Positions 42,014 to 50,522 of a stretch of 64,000 nt of DNA are shown one piece after another. Each line of letters starts with the position of its first letter. The stretch's first letter is position 1. Both the position numbers and the translations under genes were made by a program. The stretch covers positions 1 to 64,000 of the forward strand of contig JBBDQN010000032.1 in assembly GCA_040905905.1 (NCBI GenBank), in the 5' to 3' direction. Under the pieces are notes generated by a model. That model was not told the DNA's origin. It ran no database searches and was given only the letters and a program-made list of their open reading frames with translations. This DNA is from JAICND01 sp040905905 (GTDB lineage: Bacteria > Actinomycetota > Acidimicrobiia > Spongiisociales > ZC4RG35).

Positions 42014-42277
42014 ATGTTTGAGTCGGTCGAATTTGTGGAACCTCAATTGCCAATCGGCGCGCCAATTTCCCAACGGTTGATTGGGGTTTTTGAGGTTGAG
42101 GAGGATGCCATAGAGGCAGCCCGCGACTCCCGCGAGGCATTTGGCGAGTCCGAGGACTATGCGTGGTGGATCGTGCGGAGACAGGGCGCCCAGCTTTCCC
42201 GCTGGATCGCCGACAACCGCAGCCACAAGGAGTTCGTGCTCGACATGCGGACGGGCACCCTCGTCGAGATCCCCTAG
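42014..42277 (+). CDS. Small hypothetical protein
   Basis: 87 residues, soluble, acidic, no membrane helix or signal. It contains a central WWIVRR segment and a C-terminal strand EFVLDMRTGTLVEIP. I do not recognise a family. It follows the acyl-CoA ligase after 19 bases in the same direction and may be part of that transcript. The codon use resembles neighbouring genes, which supports coding. Confidence 0.55.
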   Translation: MFESVEFVEPQLPIGAPISQRLIGVFEVEEDAIEAARDSREAFGESEDYAWWIVRRQGAQLSRWIADNRSHKEFVLDMRTGTLVEIP

Positions 42278-42299
42278 GACCGACGCCCTTAATCAGCGG

Positions 42300-43217
42300 T
42301 TAGCCGTCTAGCAACCAGGTGTCGGCCGAGTTGACGACATCGCCCGCCTCCTTAGAACCGGCGATCACGAACAGGTCATCAGCGATTGCCACCATCGGAA
42401 CCCCATGCAGTGGCACCGGCAGTCTGGGGGCCGCGGTCCAAACCCCACCCACCAGGCTCTCGACCTCGTCGAGGGTGCGAGTCGGGTCGAACACCTCCCC
42501 ACCACCCACGAAGATGGCGCCCTCCACTACGGCCGCCCCAAACCCGGAGCGGGCGTCGATCATGCCAGGACCTTCGCTCCAGGTTGCCAGCGCCGGGTCG
42601 AAGACCTCCACCGATCTCAGCATTAGCCCTTCCCAACGCCCACCGAGCGCCCACAACTTGTCGTCGTGTGCCACGACGACAAAGTGTTCGCGGGGCTGTT
42701 GGAGGGGTGCCAGCGAGGTCCAGGTTTGGTCGGCGGGGTCAAAGACCAGAGTTTCCGTCCCGTTGGGAACCCCTCCCAACACGTATATGAGCCCATCGAG
42801 GGTGGCCGCGGCGCCTGCCCCGGTGGCCTCGGGGAGGTCGGGGATCTCAGCCCACACGTTGGTTGCGGGGTCGTATGACCATCCACTCGCCACCGGGATG
42901 AAACCCTCAGCGCTGTAGCCCCCAACCACGTATACCAACCCTCCCATGGCCGCGGCCATCAGGTGATGGCGCGGACTGGGAAGGGCGGCCACCGGCTCCC
43001 ATCGATCTTCGTCAGGGAGATATCGCTCGACGGACTCGGTGGCGGCGAAACCCTGAGCGGTGCTCACCAGACCCCCGATAGCGTATATAGCCGAGTCGAC
43101 CGCCACCGCCGGCATCTCTGAGCGGGGAATGTCCATCGGCGCCCGACGGATCCAATCCTGGAATGCCGGGTCGGAGTTGCTGCAGGCCACCATCACCAGC
43201 GCCACCGCGATCAGCAT
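42300..43217 (-). CDS. Kelch-repeat lipoprotein
   Basis: 305 residues. A lipoprotein signal peptide with lipobox VMVAC (Cys12) precedes six kelch-like blades, each with a hydrophobic strand and GG pair (AIYAIGG, LVYVVGG, LIYVLGG, KLWALGG, AIFVGGG, DLFVIAG) followed by W/R-containing loops; this should form a beta-propeller outside the cell membrane. Binding partner unknown. The start ATG 43217 puts the lipobox at a normal distance; longer frames would overlap the divergent small membrane protein and FabI genes and are rejected. Confidence 0.88.
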   Translation of the reverse strand: MLIAVALVMVACSNSDPAFQDWIRRAPMDIPRSEMPAVAVDSAIYAIGGLVSTAQGFAATESVERYLPDEDRWEPVAALPSPRHHLMAAAMGGLVYVVGGYSAEGFIPVASGWSYDPATNVWAEIPDLPEATGAGAAATLDGLIYVLGGVPNGTETLVFDPADQTWTSLAPLQQPREHFVVVAHDDKLWALGGRWEGLMLRSVEVFDPALATWSEGPGMIDARSGFGAAVVEGAIFVGGGEVFDPTRTLDEVESLVGGVWTAAPRLPVPLHGVPMVAIADDLFVIAGSKEAGDVVNSADTWLLDG

Positions 43218-43256
43218 GGAGCCGAACGGCGGCGATGTAGCTGGATATAGGCTGGC

Positions 43257-43625
43257 GTGGTGGGAGCTTTTCATTCGGTCTTTGGTTGGGTGGTGGTCGG
43301 ATTGTGTGCCTTGTCCGGTCTCTATGGGATCATCCTGGCCATCGCCAAACGAACTCCCGGGGGATTCTTTCGGGGGGCGCTGACGGTGGCAGTGGGGGCT
43401 CTGCTCCTGCAGGTGGTGCTGGGAGTGGCATCGATGAACCTCGAGGAACGGGACCCCGGGAATCAACATCTCTTCTACGGAGTGGTGGCAGCCACCACTC
43501 TCGGCTTCGCTTACATCTACCGCATCCAATTCTCCCGGCGCCCGGCGCTTTACTACGGCTTGTTGATGTTGTTCCTGATGGGTTTGGCGATTCGCGGCAT
43601 CATGACATTCGGAAATAACTTCTAG
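43257..43625 (+). CDS. Small integral membrane protein
   Basis: 122 residues with four hydrophobic segments (about 3-24, 38-60, 73-90, 98-115) and few charged residues. No family recognised. Starts at one of two tandem GTG codons (43257). It is 15 bases upstream of fabI on the same strand. The layout (four helices, MNLEERDPGNQHLFYG loop) fits a small bundle; an enzymatic role is not evident. Confidence 0.65.
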   Translation: MVGAFHSVFGWVVVGLCALSGLYGIILAIAKRTPGGFFRGALTVAVGALLLQVVLGVASMNLEERDPGNQHLFYGVVAATTLGFAYIYRIQFSRRPALYYGLLMLFLMGLAIRGIMTFGNNF

Positions 43626-43640
43626 ACCGAGGAGGCGTGC

Positions 43641-44444
43641 GTGTTGTTGCAGGGGAAGAGACTGCTGATCACCGGCATAACCACCGACGATTCCATCGCT
43701 TACCACGTGGCCCGGGTGGCTCTGTCCGAAGGTGCGGAGATCGTCGTCACCAATTTCGGCCGGGGTCTGCGGCTCACCGAAAGGGTGGTCCAACGCCTCG
43801 ATCCGACGCCCCCGGTCCTGGAGATGGATATCAACGAGCCTGCCCATGTCGCGGCCGTGGCGGAAGACCTCAAAGGGCGCTGGGGAGCATTGGATGGTGC
43901 CCTTCATGCGATTGCTTTCGCGCCTATGGACGCCCTTGGCGGAAATTTCCTCAACACTCCTCCGGAGTCTGCCCAAACCGCTTTTATGGTCTCTGCCTTC
44001 TCGTTTAAGACGCTCGCAGTGGCGATGTTGCCGCTGCTGCAAAATGCAGGCGGGGGAGCGCTGGTGGCGCTCGACTTCGACAATGAACAGGCCTGGCCGG
44101 CTTATGACTGGATGGGGGTAGCGAAGTCGGCCCTGGAGTCGGTTACTCGTTATCTAGCCCGCGATCTCGGTCGTCATCGGATCAGGGTCAACTGTGTTTC
44201 GGCGGGCCCACTGCGGACGGTGGCAGCCAAGTCCATCCCCGGCTTCGAGATCCTCCAGGACATTTGGAACGACCAGTCGCCCCTGGCCTGGGATCTCAAC
44301 AACCCGGACCCGGTGGCCCGCATGGTCTGTGTCCTTCTGTCCGATTGGGCACCGATGACAACCGGTGAGATCGTCCACGTCGACGGTGGATTTCATGCGA
44401 TGTCGGCCGGAGGCGGCACGCCGATGCCAACTGAGGAGGCCTGA
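43641..44444 (+). CDS. fabI: Enoyl-[acyl-carrier-protein] reductase (NADH)
   Basis: 267 residues; reduces trans-2-enoyl-ACP in the last step of fatty-acid elongation. FabI marks are the dinucleotide-binding ITGITTDDSIAYHVAR start, AFAPM segment, and the active-site Y-x6-K in YDWMGVAKSALES with the FabI-type Met instead of the SDR Y-x3-K spacing. GGAGG lies six bases before GTG 43641. This is the FabI/InhA-type target of enoyl-reductase inhibitors. Co-directional with the small membrane protein upstream. Confidence 0.93.
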   Translation: MLLQGKRLLITGITTDDSIAYHVARVALSEGAEIVVTNFGRGLRLTERVVQRLDPTPPVLEMDINEPAHVAAVAEDLKGRWGALDGALHAIAFAPMDALGGNFLNTPPESAQTAFMVSAFSFKTLAVAMLPLLQNAGGGALVALDFDNEQAWPAYDWMGVAKSALESVTRYLARDLGRHRIRVNCVSAGPLRTVAAKSIPGFEILQDIWNDQSPLAWDLNNPDPVARMVCVLLSDWAPMTTGEIVHVDGGFHAMSAGGGTPMPTEEA

Positions 44445-44469
44445 CTCCGACAACCCTATCGACGGCGAT

Positions 44470-46287
44470 CTATCGCCTGGTGAACGTCCGCTCGCGGGCC
44501 GCGGCCAGTCCGACCGCAGCCGAGGGCAGGGTACGGGGTAGCGAGATCGTGAAGGTGGCTCCGCCGCCCACCGTCTCGTGCAGCCCGACATTGCCATTCA
44601 TGGCTTCGGTAAGACCCCGGACGATGTTCAAGCCGAGCCCGGTTCCGCCACGGGTTCTCGTAGCCGAACCCTCCATCTGGGTGAAGCGTTCGAATATCCG
44701 ATCGCGCTGTTCGGCGGGCACACCCTCGCCGTGGTCGATGATCGAGATGTCGACCCGGTCGCCACGGGCCCGGGCGAAAACCTCGACCGCACTTCCCGGG
44801 GCGTATTTGGAGGCGTTGTCGAGGAGGTTGACGAAGATCCGGTTCAGGTGATCGTGGTCGGCCAACACTGCGGCGTCGTCGGGATCAACGTCGATGTTCA
44901 ACTCGGCAATGGCGATCGTCGAGGTGACCTCCTTCAGGAATGTCATCAGCGGGACTGCCTCGAGCTGGATGGGGACGGCATTGCGGTCGATGCGACTGAC
45001 GATCAACAGATCCTCAATGAGGCGCTGCAACCGGCCCGCCTGGCGGCGGGCGGTGTTGAGGAGGTTGCGGGCCGCCTCCGCCTGGGGAGCCAGTTCCGGT
45101 CGGGCCACCGTATCGAGCGATCCGATGATCGAGGTGAGGGGTGTTCGCAACTCGTGGCTAACCACCGACACGAAGTCGGTTTTCATCTGGGCTACCTCCT
45201 CGAGCCTTCTGGTCATCTCCGAAACGGCTTCGTAGCGCCCGAGCTGAGAGAGCACCAGCGCAGCCGGAGCGCCCAGGCTGTACAGGGCTTCAAGTTGGTC
45301 GGCCTGGAAGCCGCCGACGACCGGGTCGCCGACGGCGATCACCCCGACCTTGAATTGCTCGACCCGCAAGGGCGCGACCATCGCTTCCACGAGGCCGAGT
45401 TCCCCGAGCACGCCGTAACTTTCTGGTTTTTCGGCGATCCTCTGCAATAACACCGGCTTGCCAGACTTGAAAACCTGGGCTACCACCCCTCCGGTGCCGA
45501 CCGGGATGCGAATGTCGGGGATGGCAAGCGGATAGCCAGTGACCCAGATCGGGTTCATCACCTTTAACTCATGTGTGTCGGGGATGTACAACATCACCAC
45601 CCCCACCTGAGCGTTGAGGTAGGTGCATATGCGACCGACCAATTCGGGGAGGACGTCGGCGAGCGATTCGGCGCCGGCGAGGGTGGTTGAAACGGCGTAT
45701 AGGCGTTCGAAGTCTGCTCGCTGCCGCTGGAGGTCGGAGAGCCGGCGCCCGCTTCTTTGGGCTTCCCTTTCGAACTCGGATCCGATCAGGGCAGTCGCCG
45801 CCGCCACCACCGCAGCGGACAAGGCCTGCACCACCACCTCGGTGATGTCGAAATCGGGGACAGTGATGATCGTGCTGATCGCCAGAGTGGAGACAACGGC
45901 AATAGTCACCATGACGTGTTTGAAACGGTCGAGCACCAGACCCGAGAGGGCCACTATGCCGAAAAAGAGTGGCTGGGTAACTGCGCGGAGGTTGGGGATC
46001 GAGGAAATCGCCGCCAGGCAGACAATTATCGACATGTTCCAGACGAGGGTTGCCCACAGTCCTTTCTCGGTGGGCATCACCCGGTTCCAATCGACAAGCG
46101 AAGCTGCCACCAGGACAGAACCCATGAAGGCGGCAGGAACCAGGAACCAGGGATCCTCGAACACGCCGGAGGTCACGGCCCTGGCGCCGATGATGACGAG
46201 CACGATCCAGCCCAGGGCGACCGAGCGTCGCAGTGAGGCGGCTCGAAACCGCCAAAGCGGCTGCGACGATTCTGCTGTCAGTTCCAC
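44470..46287 (-). CDS. Membrane sensor histidine kinase with GAF domain
   Basis: 605 residues. The N-terminal third has about six hydrophobic segments (roughly 22-40, 47-64, 78-97, 103-120, 124-142, 150-168). A coiled-coil is followed by a GAF domain (about 195-345), then a HisKA domain with SHELRTPLTS (phosphoacceptor H378) and HATPase_c with NLLDNASKYAP, DHGEGVP and GTGLGLNIV. No response regulator is adjacent, so the partner must be elsewhere. It lies between fabI (convergent) and the divergent hydrolase gene. The signal is unknown; a GAF domain after a membrane module can bind small ligands. Confidence 0.9.
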   Translation of the reverse strand: MELTAESSQPLWRFRAASLRRSVALGWIVLVIIGARAVTSGVFEDPWFLVPAAFMGSVLVAASLVDWNRVMPTEKGLWATLVWNMSIIVCLAAISSIPNLRAVTQPLFFGIVALSGLVLDRFKHVMVTIAVVSTLAISTIITVPDFDITEVVVQALSAAVVAAATALIGSEFEREAQRSGRRLSDLQRQRADFERLYAVSTTLAGAESLADVLPELVGRICTYLNAQVGVVMLYIPDTHELKVMNPIWVTGYPLAIPDIRIPVGTGGVVAQVFKSGKPVLLQRIAEKPESYGVLGELGLVEAMVAPLRVEQFKVGVIAVGDPVVGGFQADQLEALYSLGAPAALVLSQLGRYEAVSEMTRRLEEVAQMKTDFVSVVSHELRTPLTSIIGSLDTVARPELAPQAEAARNLLNTARRQAGRLQRLIEDLLIVSRIDRNAVPIQLEAVPLMTFLKEVTSTIAIAELNIDVDPDDAAVLADHDHLNRIFVNLLDNASKYAPGSAVEVFARARGDRVDISIIDHGEGVPAEQRDRIFERFTQMEGSATRTRGGTGLGLNIVRGLTEAMNGNVGLHETVGGGATFTISLPRTLPSAAVGLAAARERTFTRR

Positions 46288-46353
46288 CGTGTCCTGTCGG
46301 GTCGGTTGCAGAACAGTATTCTCGACTGCTGTGCCCTCCGCATTGAGTATGTC

Positions 46354-47103
46354 GTGGCGCTGAGGGCCTTCGGGGGCGGCTCAATGTTCGGGGATGTGGC
46401 TGGTAACGGGCCACCTGTGGTCCTTGCCCTACACGGTTGGGGCCGGCGGGGAACCGATTTCGCTGCCTCTTTGCAAGGTTTTGCCTATATAGCTCTTGAT
46501 CTGCCCGGGTTTGGCGCGTCTCCGGCCCCGGACCGACCCCAGAGCGCTGTCGGCTACGCCGAGATGGTGGCCCCGGTCCTCGAAGAAATGGCCCTGCGGC
46601 CCATACTGGTCGGGCATTCCTTTGGCGGGCGGGTGGCGGTGGTTCTGGCGGCCCGGCATCCCGAAAAGGTCGGAGGTCTGATCCTGACCGGGGTCCCCCT
46701 CATCCGGCGGCCGCGATTGCGGCGGGCGTCGTCAGTCTTCGGGGTCTTGCGATGGGGACACAAGATTGGATTGATCTCCAAGACGCGCATGGAACGGTTT
46801 CGACGTCGCTATGGATCGGCCGACTATCGGGCGGCGACCGGGGTGATGCGCCAGACCCTGGTGGCAGCGGTCAACGAGTCGTACGAGGACGAATTGCGTT
46901 CGATCAAGGCGCCCGTGCATCTGATCTGGGGTGAGGCCGACACCGAGGTGCCCGTGCGGGTTGCCGTCGAAGCCGCGGCCCTCTTGAAGGGGTCCGGCGT
47001 GGAGGTCACCATCGAGGTGGTGCCGGGAGTGGGTCATTGGCTTCCCACGGAGGCACCCACCGCCCTCCAACACGCGGTAGAGACGATGTTGTCCAACCCA
47101 TGA
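46354..47103 (+). CDS. Alpha/beta hydrolase
   Basis: About 249 residues, alpha/beta-hydrolase fold. The oxyanion loop HGWGRRG, nucleophile elbow GHSFGG (Ser near residue 85), acid in LIWGEADTEVP and His in VPGVGHWLPTEAP are all present, the pattern of lipase-like or C-C bond hydrolases. The 5' end is ambiguous: GTG 46354 is used, but ATG 46384 and longer frames to 46306 are possible. The MurF-like gene starts inside its stop codon (ATGA), so the hydrolase and the two ligase genes form an operon. Confidence 0.8.
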   Translation: MALRAFGGGSMFGDVAGNGPPVVLALHGWGRRGTDFAASLQGFAYIALDLPGFGASPAPDRPQSAVGYAEMVAPVLEEMALRPILVGHSFGGRVAVVLAARHPEKVGGLILTGVPLIRRPRLRRASSVFGVLRWGHKIGLISKTRMERFRRRYGSADYRAATGVMRQTLVAAVNESYEDELRSIKAPVHLIWGEADTEVPVRVAVEAAALLKGSGVEVTIEVVPGVGHWLPTEAPTALQHAVETMLSNP

Positions 47104-48593
47104 ATGCCTGGTTGACGGTGTTGGCAACCCTGGTGGCAGCCGTTACCTCGGTGCGGTGGCTCCGAATCGCCCAGCGCGAACACTATCTGGCGGGATCGGT
47201 CGTCCGTTTCGCCCTGCGCTGGTGGCGATCGACGCCTCTCAACATGGTTGTGGCCGGCCTGGCCCTGGTGGGGGTGGTCGGGGTTTGGCTATGGCCGCTA
47301 CTCGGGTGGCTCGGGCTCGTTGCCGGGCTTGGTCCCCTGGGTCTCTCGATGCGAGGGCGCACGTCGAAGCTGGCCTGGACCGGACGCCTGCGCAGGTTGT
47401 CGGGAGCGGCGGGCGCGTTGTTCGGGGCGACCCTGCTGATCGGATTGGTCACCGGAAGGCCGGGGTGGACGGTGGCCACAGTGGTTGGATCACCGCTGAT
47501 GGTCGATCTGTCGCTGGTGTTACTTTCGCCGATCGAGCGGCGACTCGGGCAACGATGGGTCGACCAGGCCCGCTCACGGTTGGCAAGCTCGGGGGCGCGG
47601 GTGGTGGCCATTACCGGGAGCTATGGCAAAACCACGACCAAGGGTTATCTCGGCCATCTCATCGGCGGTCGCTTTCACGCCTCGGTCAGCCCGGCATCGT
47701 TCAACAACCGGATGGGACTGGCCCGGGCGATAAACGAACACCTGGTGCCAGGGACCGAGGTGTTTGTTGCCGAGATGGGGACCTATGGCCGTGGTGAGAT
47801 CACCGAATTGTGCGAATTCGTGACACCCGAGATCGGGATCATCACCGCGATCGGCCCTGTCCATCTCGAACGGTTCGGCTCGCTAGAGGCGATCGTGGAG
47901 TCCAAGAGGGAAATCCTCGAAAGGTCCCGGGTAGCGGTCCTCAACATCGATGACGATTATCTGGCGAAGGTCGCCGACGAAGAGACAGGACGTCGCCAGG
48001 TGGTGCGGATCTCGGCCCGGGCGCAGCACGCAGATGTCGCGGTGGTTGGACAAGTCCTCAGGGTGGGACAAAGAGAAGTCGCCTCAGTTGGCCCCGAGGT
48101 GTTTGGGGCCAACCTGGCCGCGGCGGTCGCGGCCGCCCTCGAGCTGGGAATGACGGTGGCAGAGATTGCCCCCCGGCTCGGGGATCTTCCGACCACCGCT
48201 CACCGGCGCCACGTGATGACCACCGACCGGGGCTTGGTGGTGGTGGACGACACTTACAACTCCAATCCGGCCGGGGCGGTGGCTGCACTAGACGTGTTGC
48301 AAGCACTCCCCGGTTCCGGTCGCAAGGTGGTGGTCACCCCGGGCATGGTCGAGTTGGGAAAGCGCCAGTACGACGAGAACCTCCGCTTGGCGCGATCGGC
48401 GTCGACCCTGGCCACGGACTTGATCGTGGTCGGGCAAACCAATCGCCGGGCCCTTTCGGAAGGTGCGGTGGGAGGAAGAGCCGCGGTTACCGTGGTTGCC
48501 TCAAGAGAGCAGGCGGTTGACTGGGTCCGATCGCATCTGGAACCGGGCGACGCCGTCCTTTACGAAAACGATCTACCGGACCATTACCCATGA
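47100..48593 (+). CDS. Membrane-anchored MurF-like Mur ligase
   Basis: 497 residues. Roughly the first 145 residues hold four or five hydrophobic segments in place of the UDP-binding MurF N-terminal domain. Then come the Mur-ligase ATP site (ITGSYGKTTTKG, P-loop at 173-180), AEMGTYGRGEI, and the C-terminal domain (VVDDTYNSNPAGAVAALD, MVELG). MurF adds D-Ala-D-Ala to the UDP-MurNAc-peptide; membrane-anchored versions are known in actinobacteria and beside Ddl. The pairing with Ddl supports a D-Ala-D-Ala role, but the missing N domain leaves the acceptor open. Not in a dcw cluster. ATG overlaps the hydrolase stop by four bases. Confidence 0.85.
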   Translation: MNAWLTVLATLVAAVTSVRWLRIAQREHYLAGSVVRFALRWWRSTPLNMVVAGLALVGVVGVWLWPLLGWLGLVAGLGPLGLSMRGRTSKLAWTGRLRRLSGAAGALFGATLLIGLVTGRPGWTVATVVGSPLMVDLSLVLLSPIERRLGQRWVDQARSRLASSGARVVAITGSYGKTTTKGYLGHLIGGRFHASVSPASFNNRMGLARAINEHLVPGTEVFVAEMGTYGRGEITELCEFVTPEIGIITAIGPVHLERFGSLEAIVESKREILERSRVAVLNIDDDYLAKVADEETGRRQVVRISARAQHADVAVVGQVLRVGQREVASVGPEVFGANLAAAVAAALELGMTVAEIAPRLGDLPTTAHRRHVMTTDRGLVVVDDTYNSNPAGAVAALDVLQALPGSGRKVVVTPGMVELGKRQYDENLRLARSASTLATDLIVVGQTNRRALSEGAVGGRAAVTVVASREQAVDWVRSHLEPGDAVLYENDLPDHYP

Positions 48594-49663
48594 CGATCCC
48601 CGCAGTGGTGTTTGGCGGGCCCTCCGACGAACACGACATCTCGATCCTGACAGGCCTCCAGGTGAGTCATGCGCTGGCGGAGGTCAACGTCTTCTACTGG
48701 AGTAAAGGGGGGCAATGGTTTCAAGTGGACGCCGACTCCGAAGCCGCTGACTTCATCGAGGGTCCGCCCCGTCGAGCCAAGACCGTGAACCTGATTCCAG
48801 AGCTTGGCCAGGGTTTCGTCAGTAAGAAGCCCATCCCCGTCTCGGCGGTGGTCAATTGCTGCCACGGTGGGCCAGGCGAAGACGGTACGTTGCAAGGGAT
48901 ATTCGATCTGGCCGGAATCCGCTACACCGGGCCAGGCCAGGCGGCCTCGGCCCTTGGCATGGACAAGTTTGCATTCGGGGGGGCGATGGCTGCCGCCGGC
49001 TTGCCAACCTTGCCGCGGGCGTTGTTGGCCGCACCGGACCCAAAGGCGCCGGATTTCGCCGGCCCCTATATAGTCAAACCCCGGTTTGGTGGCTCTTCGA
49101 TCGGAATCGAGGTGGTGGAGGATTGGTCCACGGCGATGGCTCTGGCCCGCTCTTCCCCATTCTTTGGCAACGGTGGGGTCGTCGAACCGTTTCTGGCTTC
49201 CAGCCGCGACCTTCAACTCGCGATCAGGACCTGGCCTGGCCTTGAGTTGTCGGCAATCGAGGCACCGCTCAGGGCGGGAGGCGGCATCTACTCCTACAGT
49301 CAGAAGTACCTGGCCTGGGGAGGGGAGGTGTCCGGTGGTCGCGAATTGCCGGCCCGCGTCGATGAGAACGCCGAACACACTCTCCGGGACCTGGCCCGCC
49401 AGGTGGTAGCGGCCGCCGGGCTCCGCGGAGTCTGCCGGATCGACTTTCTGGAGATGGATGGCCAGGTTTGGGTCAACGAGGTCAACACCATCCCGGGCTC
49501 GATGGGCGCCTATCTCTGGATCGACCCGCCCATCTCGCGACCTGCCTTGTTCAAGGCCATGCTCGAGGAGGCGATGGCGTCACCAGCGAGGAGGTTCTCG
49601 ACTGCGGGCTCGGACGGGACGGCCTTGCGGTCGGCCGGAGCCATCGCCGGCAAACTCGGCTAA
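48590..49663 (+). CDS. ddl: D-alanine--D-alanine ligase
   Basis: 357 residues of the ATP-grasp superfamily, making D-Ala-D-Ala for peptidoglycan. Visible are the N-terminal GGPSDEHDISILTG, central FGGSSIGIEVVED (glycine-rich ATP-binding loop), and the Mg2+/product site VCRIDFLEMDGQVWVNEVNT followed by IPGSM. It overlaps the MurF-like gene by four bases (ATGA). Slightly longer C-terminal tail than E. coli DdlB. The tight coupling with the ligase suggests that D-Ala-D-Ala is handed directly to it. Confidence 0.93.
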   Translation: MTIPAVVFGGPSDEHDISILTGLQVSHALAEVNVFYWSKGGQWFQVDADSEAADFIEGPPRRAKTVNLIPELGQGFVSKKPIPVSAVVNCCHGGPGEDGTLQGIFDLAGIRYTGPGQAASALGMDKFAFGGAMAAAGLPTLPRALLAAPDPKAPDFAGPYIVKPRFGGSSIGIEVVEDWSTAMALARSSPFFGNGGVVEPFLASSRDLQLAIRTWPGLELSAIEAPLRAGGGIYSYSQKYLAWGGEVSGGRELPARVDENAEHTLRDLARQVVAAAGLRGVCRIDFLEMDGQVWVNEVNTIPGSMGAYLWIDPPISRPALFKAMLEEAMASPARRFSTAGSDGTALRSAGAIAGKLG

Positions 49664-49684
49664 CCCTCCTCGACGCCGTCGTTA

Positions 49685-49918
49685 TTAGAGGTGAACTACC
49701 GGGCAGGTCAGGGTGCGGGTGATTCCGTCAATCATCTGGATGCGGGCGACTACCAGTTTGCCTAATGCATCAACATCCTCGGCCGACGCTTTGACGATGA
49801 CGTCGTAGGGACCGGTGACGTCGTCGGCTGACTCGACGCCAGGGATCTTGCGGACTTCCTCGGCGACCAGCGCCGCCTTGCCAACCTCGGTCTGGATGAG
49901 CACGAACGCTTGGACCAC
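49685..49918 (-). CDS. Stand-alone Lrp/AsnC ligand-binding (RAM) domain protein
   Basis: 77 residues covering only the effector-binding RAM domain of the Lrp/AsnC family, with no HTH: AFVLIQTEVGK, VESADDVTGPYDVIVKASAEDVDALGKLV, and a final strand TLTCPVVHL. Such stand-alone domains form the same dimer/octamer rings and bind amino acids. It is a single gene on the minus strand, convergent with ddl. Confidence 0.85.
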   Translation of the reverse strand: MVQAFVLIQTEVGKAALVAEEVRKIPGVESADDVTGPYDVIVKASAEDVDALGKLVVARIQMIDGITRTLTCPVVHL

Positions 49919-49992
49919 GAATCCTCCCTCTGGATCGCTGTTACTTATGGGGGTGGCCGCGGCGGACTATAACGATTGGGCGGTTCCGGCGC

Positions 49993-50205
49993 TTAATAGC
50001 CGTCCGACCCGATGCGCACGGAGGCGGCGAAGGGCCGCCCCTCTTCAGTGACAACGTCAAAGACGATGCGCTGGCCCTGGCGGAGCATGCGAAATATCGA
50101 ACCGGCCAGAGATCCGGGGCGCAACAACACCTCGCTGCGGTCCTCGTCGCTGACGACGATGCCAGCACCGGTCAGGGGGTCGTAGAGTTTGACGACTCCC
50201 TGCAT
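49993..50205 (-). CDS. Cold-shock-like (CSD) small RNA-binding protein
   Basis: 70 residues with an OB-fold: GVVKLYDPLTGAGIVVSDEDR at the start resembles the CSD GxVKWFNxxxGxGFI strand, but the usual aromatic RNP1/RNP2 residues are mostly replaced (D-P-L-T instead of FN; IV for FI). A variant cold-shock protein or OB-fold protein is therefore more likely than a canonical CspA. It is located three bases downstream of rpmB in the same direction and may be co-transcribed with it. Confidence 0.65.
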   Translation of the reverse strand: MQGVVKLYDPLTGAGIVVSDEDRSEVLLRPGSLAGSIFRMLRQGQRIVFDVVTEEGRPFAASVRIGSDGY

Positions 50206-50208
50206 GGC

Positions 50209-50397
50209 TCAGCCCTTTTGGACCTTGCCTGCCCTGATGCAGGAGGTGCAGACCCGGGCACGGCGCGTGTTGGACCCGTGGGTCACTCGCACTCTCTGGA
50301 TGTTGGGCAGCCAGCGACGGTTGTTGCGCTTGTGGGAGAAGCTCACGGTTTTGCCGTAGCCAGGCTCTTTGCCGCAGATTTCACACCGGTAGGACAT
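50209..50397 (-). CDS. rpmB: 50S ribosomal protein L28
   Basis: 62 residues, zinc-binding (C+) form of L28: CEICGK at the start and CTSCIRAGKV at the end give the C-x2-C pairs. Basic SHKRNNRRWLPNIQRV is conserved. ATG 50397 was chosen because the frame continuing upstream to 50511 contains intergenic low-complexity repeat, not protein. Divergent from recG. Confidence 0.95.
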   Translation of the reverse strand: MSYRCEICGKEPGYGKTVSFSHKRNNRRWLPNIQRVRVTHGSNTRRARVCTSCIRAGKVQKG

Positions 50398-50480
50398 AGA
50401 AGGAAGGAGGCTAATCGGGGGGTGGGACGTAACGCGAATCAAGTCGGAAGTTGGAAGCCGCAATCCCCAACGCGTCAGAG

Positions 50481-50509
50481 CTTCCGTCTTCTGCTTGCCG
50501 TCTTCCGTC
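50481..50509. repeat. Degenerate TCTTCCG-type short repeat
   Basis: CTTCCGTCTTCTGCTTGCCG and the following TCTTCCG repeat a 7-base theme (TCTTCCG / reverse CGGAAGA). A close relative is at 53489-53515. It lies in the short gap between rpmB and recG and has no coding sense. Confidence 0.5.
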
Positions 50510-50522
50510 ATAACCTTGGCTG

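Noticed and set aside
50398..50511. N-terminal extension of ribosomal protein L28
   Set aside because: It consists of low-complexity repeat sequence; the family starts with MSYRCEICGK at 50397.
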